Under the pieces are notes generated by a model. The model was given only the letters and a program-made list of their open reading frames with translations. It was not told where the DNA came from and made no database searches. The position numbers and the translations under genes were made by a program. Positions 23,701 to 31,026 of a stretch of 64,000 bases of DNA are shown piece by piece (positions within the stretch are counted from its first letter, which is position 1; every line of letters starts with the position of its first letter). The stretch comes from Mixophyes australis. Its lineage: Eukaryota > Chordata > Amphibia > Anura > Limnodynastidae. The stretch lies in assembly GCA_036250195.1 (NCBI GenBank), contig JAVHZZ010000004.1, positions 160,888,727 to 160,952,726 of the forward strand. Direction: 5' to 3'.

Positions 23701-24143
23701 AGCCATGGTAGCCCCAAGATGAGGGGATTAATGGATCTCGGCAACACCAAAAGTTGGATCATTTCGCTGTGAAGTACTCCTACCCTCAACCGAACTGGAG
23801 AAGTCACGGAGGAGATGGAGCCGTGAGTGACACGACTTCCGTCGACTGCCGTCAGAGATAACGGTTGGGGCAATGGGTTCAGAGGTATTTGGAGCTGCGA
23901 AGCTAGATCCGCCGAAATGAAGTTCCCGGAGGAGCCGGAGTCCACAAAGGCCGTGGTGGAAAAGGTACCCTTGGGGGTGCTCAGGATGACAGCCATCTGA
24001 AATTCTGGAGAATTTTCTTTAGCATAGGGAGCAACTGTGGATTCTCCTAAAACGGCCTCCCCGCCACCGTTTAGGAGGAAGAGTTTCCCGGTTTCTTGGG
24101 ACAAACTCTTAGCAGGTGTCCCGGATCTCCACAATACAGACAC
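20754..24143 (-). CDS. pol: Pol polyprotein (protease, RT, RNase H, integrase, chromodomain)
   Basis: The 1129-codon frame encodes the enzymes for reverse transcription and integration. Protease: active-site DSG at 68-70. Reverse transcriptase: about 220-440, YLDD at 382-385. RNase H: about 525-650, likely acidic residues D532, E574, D601, D644. Integrase: zinc finger H701, H708, C738, C741; catalytic D771, D831, E867 with 35 residues between the last two (DD35E). GPY motif at 1003-1005. Chromodomain at about 1060-1109; positions matching the HP1 aromatic cage are F1061, W1082, F1085, so methyl-lysine reading is plausible. There is no independent start: Pol is expected by -1 frameshift from Gag, joining near residue 21, so the first ~20 codons are overlap. 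The frame reads through the polypurine tract and ends 37 nt inside the 3' LTR. No internal stop. Confidence 0.97.
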   Translation of the reverse strand: MSVLWRSGTPAKSLSQETGKLFLLNGGGEAVLGESTVAPYAKENSPEFQMAVILSTPKGTFSTTAFVDSGSSGNFISADLASQLQIPLNPLPQPLSLTAVDGSRVTHGSISSVTSPVRLRVGVLHSEMIQLLVLPRSINPLILGLPWLRRHSPQMDWDHAQVMSWGEGCRFECLSRVLPPKCLVMAQSELTHLPEAYMEFQDVFSKVEAEILPPHRPWDCAIVLSPDQPIPKGRTYPLSRPETSAMSQYISENLRRGFIRKSTSPAGAGFFFVKKKDGSLRPCIDYRPLNRITVKNRYPLPLISDLFDKLSGSQIFSKLDLRGAYNLIRIKEGDEWKTAFNTRDGHFEYLVMPFGLCNAPAIFQTFVNDIFHDLLYTSVVVYLDDILIFSKDLKTHREQVKEVLRRLRRHHLYCKLEKCVFEISQVSFLGFIVSSQGLCMDPTKVSAILDWPQPQGLKAIQRFIGFANYYRQFIQGFSTIIAPITALTRKTANPRVWSSEAMSAFITLKKAFSSAPVLSQPDQERPFFLEVDASSVGIGAVLFQESPAGSHNPCGFFSRRFLPSECNYGIGDKELLAIKAALEEWRHLLEGAIFPVTVFTDHRNLVFIQEARCLNPRQARWASFFARFDMKLTFCPGAKNGRADALSRSFDDSDRLRPLIPQHIIDPSNIVALTRTKTSSPPPGRSFVEPHLRFKTLQWAHSSRIAGHAGIKKTTSLLCRRFWWPNVRADIERFIASCTTCAQHKTCRRVPAGLLRPLPIPDAPWESVAMDFITDLPLSAGFTTIWVVIDRFSKMAHFIPLTGLPTASRLADIFIKEIFRLHGCPKEIISDRGVQFTSQFWRTFCKKVNIELKFSSGYHPQTNGQTERINQDLETFLRCFTSDNQNKWSQFLPWAEFSHNQHIHESTGFSPFFIVYGIHPVFPDPFPVSSSSVPAVDTLYREFSLIWAKTKTALLKATQHHKIFADRHRRATPLLKVGDQVWLSTRDLRLKVPSMKMAPRFIGPYTIMQVINPVCFRLKLPPSLRCHNTFHVSLLRPLVLNKFYRPPGRPPPIQTSYGTEFEVSRILASRILRGKQQFLVHWRGFGPEERSWVDKQDLHAPRILKKFLQTGGGRGGYTVRRRPHGRLTG
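20796..20814 (-). promoter_or_regulatory. Polypurine tract (plus-strand primer)
   Basis: On the minus strand this 19-nt run is all A/G, directly upstream of the 3' LTR, where RNase H leaves the primer for second-strand synthesis. The run ends 5 nt (TATAC) before the LTR instead of at its edge, which is unusual. It also encodes the Gly/Arg-rich end of Pol. Confidence 0.8.
24044..24089 (-). promoter_or_regulatory. -1 ribosomal frameshift signal between gag and pol
   Basis: On the minus strand the heptamer GGGAAAC (24089-24083) lies in the Gag frame as G GGA AAC, the X XXY YYZ form. After a 5-nt spacer comes a hairpin: 11-nt arm 24077-24067, 11-nt loop, and arm 24055-24044 complementary throughout with one extra base. 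The Gag stop TAA lies in the first arm. Pol is in the -1 frame relative to Gag, as this signal requires. From memory, PEG10 uses the same heptamer. Confidence 0.9.
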
Positions 24144-25015
24144 AGGCGTTGTTTGAAGCGTCTCTCCCTCTCTTCAAGGGATAATTTAGAGCGTCCTACT
24201 TGCATTGGTTCGTCCACCGGCAGGATGGGATTTTGGAACTGGGGTGCTAGCCGTGGTATGAACCGTTTGCCAGGAGAGCGTTCCTGCGTGCGCTCTTGAT
24301 AACGCAAATCCACCTTGATGCACATGGAGATGAGAGAATCTAACTCAGCCGGGAGTTCTCTGGAAATTAACTCATCCTTAATCCGGTCCACCAGACCTTG
24401 CCAAAAGGTTGCCACCAGTGCTTCGTTATTCCATTTTAACTCGGAAGCCAGGGTTCGGAATTGAACTGCGTATTGCCCCACGGACAGGTCACCTTGGCGG
24501 AGGTTTAACAAGCTGGTAGCTGCAGAAGCAACTCTTCCGGGATCATCGAAGACTTTCCTGAAAGCTTCAATGAAAGAGTTGGAGTTATGAAGAAGTGGAC
24601 CCCCTTGTTCCCATAAAGGTGAGGCCCAGGCAAGGGCTTGCCCACTGAGGAGGGAGATGAGAAAAGCTACTTTGGTGCGTTCCGAAGAAAAGGCCCCCGG
24701 GTTGCACTCAAATTGGATGGCACATTGGTTCAGAAAGCCCCTGCACTTCTTGGGGTCACCGTCAAACTTTTCGGGTGTCGGGATACGTACACCGGAGGCC
24801 GCTGTAGAGACCGTAACCACACTGGAAGCTGCGGATGCTGCAGAGGTTATGGCTGGTGTAGCGGGTGCAGCATTCTGAAATGTATCGAAGCGGGTAGCAA
24901 TCCCTTGGACACATTGTAGAAGATGCGCTTGGGCTGCTTCTTGTTGCTCCACTCGTTGGGCCAAATGCAGAAGTAGGTCACGAGCAGACGGTTCACCAGA
25001 CCCCTCCGTTGTCAT
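24071..25015 (-). CDS. gag: Gag polyprotein with retrotransposon gag domain and zinc knuckle
   Basis: This 314-aa protein would form the cytoplasmic particle that packages element RNA. Residues 12-45 are Leu/Gln-rich and may form a coiled coil. Residues 46-75 are Ala/Thr/Ser-rich. About 80-240 match the retrotransposon gag (capsid) domain of Ty3/sushi elements by pattern (PEKFDGDP start, conserved Trp and Leu spacing). A basic linker leads to a CCHC zinc knuckle, C292-X2-C295-X4-H300-X4-C305, which binds RNA. The start ATG lies only 13 nt inside the 5' LTR boundary, directly after the primer site, and is the first in-frame Met. Gag ends in the frameshift hairpin and overlaps the pol frame by 73 nt. 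Intact. Confidence 0.95.
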   Translation of the reverse strand: MTTEGSGEPSARDLLLHLAQRVEQQEAAQAHLLQCVQGIATRFDTFQNAAPATPAITSAASAASSVVTVSTAASGVRIPTPEKFDGDPKKCRGFLNQCAIQFECNPGAFSSERTKVAFLISLLSGQALAWASPLWEQGGPLLHNSNSFIEAFRKVFDDPGRVASAATSLLNLRQGDLSVGQYAVQFRTLASELKWNNEALVATFWQGLVDRIKDELISRELPAELDSLISMCIKVDLRYQERTQERSPGKRFIPRLAPQFQNPILPVDEPMQVGRSKLSLEERERRFKQRLCLYCGDPGHLLRVCPKKPGNSSS

Positions 25016-25016
25016 G

Positions 25017-25026
25017 GCCAGAGTAT
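25017..25026 (-). promoter_or_regulatory. Primer-binding site, self-priming type
   Basis: Sense ATACTCTGGC, 2 nt inside the 5' LTR. Its complement GCCAGAGTAT is present in the LTR sense strand at 25454-25445, about 31 nt after the TATA box, at the predicted RNA 5' end. The transcript's own 5' end can therefore pair with this site and prime reverse transcription, as known for Tf1. This replaces the usual tRNA primer site. Confidence 0.85.
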
Positions 25027-25444
25027 ACTGTCACGACTGTTAGTGGGTGTATGACTGGTAGAAGGTACCTGCTGTTGTTGGCGCAACTCAGAGGAAGGCG
25101 CGGAGTCTAACGTGCCCCTGGTATTCACCAGGAACCCCCGCAAGGAAGTATGGACTCCGCTGCAGGGACACGCAGGTCGCGGTCCTTCCTAGAGTCCACA
25201 GCGAGATACAAGGGGGTGTCAGACAGGCCGGTTCAGCAACGTTCAGGTAGAGGAGGTACAAAAGGGAAATCCAGAAGAATGGTGAGGCAAGCCGAGTCGG
25301 TAATCTTCAGGGAGCGCGGTACAAAGGCAGAATCCAGATAGGGGTGGTCAAACGGTCCGGGTCAAAAGGGTCACAGGCAGCACGAGGAAGGTCAGGAACA
25401 ATATAGCAACTGGTACACAGAAACGCTGGAGGCAGGAAGACCTG

Positions 25445-25504
25445 ATACTCTGGCACTGACTAAAGGACAGGAAGGGGTTTAAATAATGAGAGGATCCAAT
25501 CAGC
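25445..25504 (-). promoter_or_regulatory. LTR core promoter: CCAAT, TATA, initiator and self-primer sequence
   Basis: On the minus strand: GCTGATTGG (inverted CCAAT, 25504-25496), TATTTAAA (25485-25478), initiator-like TCAGT (25459-25455), then GCCAGAGTAT (25454-25445). TATA to start is about 28-31 nt, the normal distance for RNA polymerase II. The self-primer fixes the start site independently of the TATA box, and the two agree. Confidence 0.85.
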
Positions 25505-25553
25505 TTCAGCGCTGAGCGCTGTCATACCTGCCGCCGGGAATACATAGCGTCCC

Positions 25554-25566
25554 GTTGCCTAGCAAC
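25554..25566. promoter_or_regulatory. Proximal RFX X-box in the 5' LTR
   Basis: GTTGCC-T-AGCAAC, an exact X-box, centre of a longer palindrome (CCCGTTGC-CTA-GCAACGGG), about 70-80 bp upstream of the TATA box. RFX proteins bind such sites at promoters, including ciliary and testis genes. Binding here is inferred. Confidence 0.65.
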
Positions 25567-25617
25567 GGGGCGCGTCATACTGCGGGGGAAATAGATGGCA
25601 GGGGAATCCGGAAATGA

Positions 25618-25646
25618 CGCGTCTGGTTGCCTAGCAACCAGACGCG
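25618..25646. promoter_or_regulatory. Distal RFX X-box in a 29-bp palindrome, 5' LTR
   Basis: The X-box GTTGCCTAGCAAC (25626-25638) sits in a perfect palindrome of 13-bp arms with a 3-nt CTA centre, flanked by CpG-rich ACGCG ends. It lies about 145 bp upstream of the TATA box, the position at which the older LTR also has an X-box. Confidence 0.65.
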
Positions 25647-27860
25647 CGATCACCCAGTCAGGCGGCCGTGCGGACGGCGCCTGACAAATGGTGCTTCCTC
25701 TTATGTTCTGAATGGTCTTATAGCACAAACAGCAGCAGTTTGAGCAGTCTCTCCTTTCACAACCACCTCTTTTGTTTTGGCCGTTTGGATGGCGGTTTTG
25801 CAAACCCCAGCTTATTGTAAAGCAATGTTCATTCTGGCCATTTTAATGGCGTTTTGGCATTTAGTAAATCCGGCGATTTTAAAACCGACGGACTAACGTC
25901 CAAAAACAGACGGTTTCATCAAAATGACCTTTAGTAAATGTATCTCATGATGTTAACTACTAAAGTAATTTGACCCTTTTGCTATTTAGCACTGATGATA
26001 GGCTCTGGTGTCAGTCAATGCTATTTATAGAGGAAAGAGTAATATGAAATTCCTCCATGCACAGACCATTAGCCTATCCCATTACTGAAACAGACTTAAA
26101 GCCAACACTACATATTCATGAAGGAAACAGTCTTACAAAGAAAAAAATAAGATTATTTGTGATCTGTAATTTATTTAGGGTATGAAATATAATCATTGAC
26201 TGATGAATTGCTTGTTTTAATACGGAAATCAATCAGCCTACAACATTAATGTGAAAAAAGCTCATGTCTAAAAGACAACAGATTATGATTAATTACTGAA
26301 GAAATCCATCAAATCATGTGTGAATGCACAAATACATTACATTGTTTAATTCTTTAACAGTACAAAATTATACTAGGCGTGAACCATATGTTTGTGTGTG
26401 ATGTTCACTTTTGACAATCATGTTCTGTAACATTTACATTTTAAAATGTTTTAGAGATTATTATAAATGTATTCATTGTCACCTTGTTGTTCAAATGAGA
26501 GCACCACTGTAATTCTGGACTTTCCCAATGAGGCATAGGCCCCGAAACAAGTTCTAATGCTTCTATCAACCTGTAATCAAAGGTGTAACTAATGCGGTAG
26601 CAGAGGGTTAATGAACTCCCTCACGTTAGACCGCTGACACAGTAAGGAATCTGAGGCCTGAGGATGCCATGTGCATTAGCTGCCATTCTAGGCCTCTGAA
26701 ACTAATTTCTGCTCAGAGGGTAAGGGAAGTCTTGTGTTCCCTTTCTCTCTTATCAGAAAGCGAAGGGCACAGACGCGCACAGCAGATGAAGAGGTGGCGG
26801 TCAGCAGCATATTTTTTAATTTGTCCTAGTGCTCATGCCTTAAATAGAATTCACATGATCCCCCTTATGACTTTCTCAGATCCAAAGTTTTTTCCCACTA
26901 TTCTAAATAGAAATGAATGATGTTCGTATTATGACAGTATTGATCATTTATTTGTGTGAGTGACTGGACCACAACCAACAGTACATAGCTAGTGCTTCCA
27001 AGACAAGCAATGACCACACATGTGGCTATCTACTGACCCAGTTTTATACTTTTCTGATTCAATTTTTGTTGGGAGGGACGTGCATTATGTAATGGTCAGC
27101 CAGTGTGACCTTATCTGTTCACGAGTTCAGAAATGTACTTTATAGAATATACATATGCACATTGTAATTTAATTATGTTGCACTTGTGTGATTTCAAACA
27201 AATGGTAACAATAAAGATAAAACGCATACTGTTTATTAATAAATATATCTTCAATATTATCATTAATTTGTCCCTAAAATAGCAGAGGAATCACAACCTT
27301 AATTTGGAATAGCATAAAACCACAGGCATCAGACCACAATATGAATAGCATGTATTTATATAACAACTACACATACAGTAAAATACTTTTGAGAGTATTT
27401 AGAGCAGCATTCATATTGGCAAAGGTCAGTTCACAGAAAATCACATTTATAGCCTTAATATCAGTATAAAAATATAGCTTCCCAATGTCAATTTTTTTAA
27501 TGCAGTGTTCTTCATCATTTAATCTTTTTTTTGTGTGTGGTGTTGCTAATAAAAAATCCATTTCCCACTCATTCAAAGCTAGGTTGGCCTTCAATATGGT
27601 AATAGAGAGAGAGTACAAAGATACAGCACTTTGTCTCTGCTCCCACACTGAATGTTACCGACAACAATTATTGGCCTTGTAAAGTCTGCAAAGTGTTGTT
27701 ATGCTGTTCAACAGGATGTAACAACAAGATGTGGGCGAATGTGACTCACTGCTACCTACTCCATCTCTTGTGCAGCCCACGGATGATTTTACCTCATAAA
27801 AGGAATTAGATAAACCTTTTCAGAAGGAAGAAACCATATAACTGTATATTTTAAGATATT

Positions 27861-27915
27861 ATTATTTATAAGGCGCCACAGATTCCATAGGGCCGGATAC
27901 AGTAAGCAGATGACA
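27861..27915 (-). mobile_element. LINE/SINE 3'-tail fragment
   Basis: Resembles the TTTATATAGCGCCAC...GATTCC end of the SINE at 451 and its relatives. Only this fragment is left. Confidence 0.45.
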
Positions 27916-30108
27916 CATAGATGTGGTAATACATATAAGTAGTACAGATGAGTGTGAGTAAAGTACATGTTATAAAACTGTGAACATAAGCATCTTGTTT
28001 AAAATATTCCAAACGTTATGCATATGCAGTCCAAGGTACTTGTTATCTAGTAATATAAATTGGTGACAAACCAGGGCTTTGAAAACCATTCAGACTACTG
28101 AACGACTAAGGACGTCATTAAAGCTATATATGGTTGGTGTGATTACCCTATAGCAACAAGTCAGCAGTAAGATTGATTGCTATGATGTACTATACTTTTG
28201 TTCCATGTTAATAAATCACGTGCTTTATCAGGTTTCTAAAACAATAACTAACATTTTCAAGATAAATGGTTTCAATGCTAAGCATACAAAGCAATGGGTT
28301 AATTTGAATGCTATTTTCAGAAAACAAGAAAAGAAAGCATTACAAGGTTGTGCATTACAGTTGAGATGTATTGTTCTAAATAAAACCATAGGCATTTCAT
28401 GACTGGAAATCATAAATATTCCTATTACAGCCACTAACAGAAAACATGCAGCGGTAGCTGCTGAAATAGTTTTTTTGTAAGTAGTGAAATATTTTAATAC
28501 CATATCAGAATTTCAAATACTTGAAAAATAATATACTCTTTAGTTGAGTGCTATATATTTCATTATCAACACTGTGCGGCTTCCTGTTGTGTCTTTAAAG
28601 TGTGACATAGGGCCTCCTATTCTTCAGAACAGGAAGTGAGCATTACATGATACTGTATTGCTTCCAGCACATAATAAATTCAAACATAAATTCCTACACG
28701 CAGTCTTAAAGCTTGTACATATTCTCAATTTTTGGATTTATGAAGAAAAAAGATTGCACTTGCAGCATTTTTTTTCGGAATTACTTGACTTCTGCAGAGT
28801 AAATAGGCCTCTCACTTGACATTTCTGGGAGGTATGAAGTGTGCAAGTACTTGACATTAGCCGACAATCACAAGATGATTTGGTTGGGACCTCTGTTGTA
28901 CTGTTTTAATAGCGTTAAAGGATTAGCTAACGCTAATTTATTGATTTGTACATACCTCCTACAAACTTTTCTGAATAATTTGCTTTATATATCTAGCTAC
29001 ATTACTTTATTTTTAAATGTTGTTACAATTGCTTAATGTCATTGGACTGGGAAACAACAGAGGTCTGACCTCTTTATAAAAAAGGAACAGAACTGTGTTG
29101 TATCCAATGGTAACAGAAAATCAACCAATCATTCTAACAGATGCTTTAAATGCATGGCTAAGAAACACAGAAGAAATCATAGAGAAGTAATATAGCTAAT
29201 TTTGCAGGAGGATGTGCATAAGTACAGTACAAACAACTTTATATATTCAGATTACCATCTGAAGGTGAAAAACACCATTAAAAATTGAAAATAGTCCACA
29301 CAGTACTTGTGTCTCATAGGATATGATTTTTTTTCTTATTAATTTCTTAATAATTGTAAACAGAATGGTGATCTATTCTATCCTGTGTTAGAGATTGTTC
29401 TCTTTCTGGTGTTACATTCCTGTCTTGTGTTTCAATACCTGTTGGCAAGTCAAAGGATAGGGCTTCAAGCTTTTCTTCATCTCTGGAAGAATTTCTCTGG
29501 AGACTATACTCACAGATAGAAGGTTTAAAAGATTGTTTAGTGTATCAGCAAAACCCAGGAGGATTTATACTAAAAGGTTACCGCAAACAGGTCAAATAGG
29601 GTGGTGCGAGGACATTGTTATGCTACAAATGCTCTACATATCAATATATATCGTTCTGCTCTGGTGTTTACACGTTGGTAAACAATTTGCTAATGATGAA
29701 CTGCAGTGTAAAAAAAACCCCAGTAATATGGTCTTGAGAAGAAATAAACAATTTCATTACTACCTGTAGAATCTGCAATGTCTCTGTACATTTTTGACAG
29801 CAGAGACTCACTGCTCCTGTTTGGTATATTTCAAATAATATCTAACAGTCCATGATGACATAAAATGTAATGGTGCTTTCCATGTCTGTATTACTGAGCT
29901 TGTCTGGGTTAGAGCACTGCTATTATTATGATGCCTGAAGAATGATTTATTTTCATGGTTCACTTGTTTGTCTTGTAAATGAGCAGTGGGGCTTGAAATC
30001 AGGTCGCCCTAGAAAAGAAAAAAAATAGGCTCATATATGCAGTATATTAACTAATCTGGGAAAGACATAGCTGAACTTCAGTCACACCTAAAGGAGGTTC
30101 AGGGATGT

Positions 30109-30111
<3 letters not shown>

Positions 30112-30148
<37 letters not shown>

Positions 30149-30164
30149 TTATTTATATATATAT
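30112..30164. repeat. (TA)n / (TTTA)n microsatellite
   Basis: TA run with an inner TTTA stretch. Confidence 0.9.
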
Positions 30165-30323
30165 GAGACACTGTATGCATGTTTTTGGGCTGCAGGCTTT
30201 ACTGCTGATAGACTGTCCCAATGACATACTTGTCTAAAATCCTTGGCTATGAAGGCACCTTAACAAGTAACATTGTTATTTTTGCTGTCTAGTGTGCACA
30301 AGTAATACAACTGGTTGGATATC

Positions 30324-31026
30324 CAGGGTATGATTCATTAGGGAGTGTAAATGCCCATACGTGCTACATTTTGCATAAAATCAATCTCTGCACATACCCA
30401 GAACAGGACCATAGGACAGTCAACGCAGCAATATCCAATTAATTTTCGTGAGCAAAATACCCTCACTACAGCCTCCAGTTGCAGGGGTGGAATGGGGAGG
30501 ATAACGGAGTATGCACGTAGTCAATGGGTGTGCCAAGCATGAGTGCACACAGCAACTTCTGATTCAAGGTACGTGTCTATTTGTCGTATCACTAGCACCA
30601 GCTACAGGTCAAGTGTAAGTGCTAATTACCGGTGATGACGTTACATATGCATGGTAGAACATGTGTTTGCAATCAGGAACAACTGTAAAAACGTATTTTA
30701 TGTACATCCTCATAATAGTATTTTATGGGGGGAAAAAACAAAACAAAAATGTTTTATTTTCTATTTTATGTTTTGTCATTAATGACTATATTAACAGGTG
30801 ACACTAATAATTCTTTTGTGACTTTATATTCCACATACGTACTGGACATATCCTGCAGTGTATTGTCTGTTACAGTAGAGCGTACCTAGACCTGTATTTG
30901 ACAACGGAAGTATCTTTACATCTGCTCTCTGTTGAATAGGGTCGTGAGTCTGCCCGTTTTATGTGCGTTTTTAAAAACCCCACACAAAACCCTTGTTTTG
31001 CGTGCCTTAATGAATCAGGCCCCCAG
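30324..31026. mobile_element. Non-autonomous DNA transposon with ATTCATTA-type ends
   Basis: Left end CAGGGTATGATTCATTAGGG and the complement of the right end (GGGGGCCTGATTCATTAAGG) form imperfect inverted termini of about 22-25 bp around 0.7 kb of non-coding sequence. The truncated copy at 43268 begins with the same GGTCCTGATTCATTAAGG motif. No target duplication assigned, superfamily open. Confidence 0.6.

Larger units (their letters stand above)
20133..25686 (-). mobile_element. Complete Ty3/gypsy chromovirus-type LTR retrotransposon
   Basis: The 5554-bp element, read on the minus strand, has 5' LTR, primer site, gag, pol, polypurine tract and 3' LTR. A 5-bp target duplication, aatgg, flanks it (20128-20132 and 25687-25691). 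The LTRs have equal length and look identical, and both coding regions are open, so insertion was recent and this copy may be autonomous. The domain order protease-RT-RNase H-integrase-chromodomain marks a chromovirus. Self-priming plus the gag type place it with the Tf1/sushi group, the lineage from which mammalian PEG10 and RTL genes derive. No env gene is present. In the LTR I see no AATAAA on the sense strand, so the polyadenylation signal is not identified. Confidence 0.97.
25029..25686 (-). repeat. 5' LTR of the gypsy element (promoter)
   Basis: 658 bp, minus strand, TG...CA ends. Sense order: U3 with two X-box palindromes and the core promoter; predicted start near 25454-25457; R and U5 of about 426 nt. 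Abutting the LTR on the internal side is GTATAC (25023-25028); the same palindrome abuts the other LTR internally at 20791-20796. Confidence 0.97.
19463..25949. mobile_element. Older long-TIR DNA element split by the gypsy insertion
   Basis: The left end at about 19463 (CATGGGATAAATTTACTAAG) and the complement of the right end at about 25949 (ATGAGATACATTTACTAAAG) match, as do inner blocks: CATTCAGAACATAAG at about 19680 and CTTATGTTCTGAATG at about 25698. Without the 5.56-kb retrotransposon the element is about 0.93 kb. It also contains a LINE-like tail (19774-19833). No transposase. The insertion order is inferred from the nesting; exact ends are approximate. Confidence 0.6.
25950..30323. 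other. Intergenic sequence, no gene recognised
   Basis: AT-rich. The only repeat-like pieces seen are a short LINE-like tail at 27861-27915 (TTATTTATAAGGCGCCACAG...) and a TA tract near 30112-30164. None of the short frames (26669, 27367, 27485, 28205, 28228, 28839, 29533) shows a domain. Confidence 0.45.

Noticed and set aside
20133..25686. An endogenous retrovirus with an envelope gene
   Set aside because: Only gag and pol fit between the LTRs, pol runs into the 3' LTR, and the chromodomain and self-priming mark a Ty3/gypsy chromovirus.
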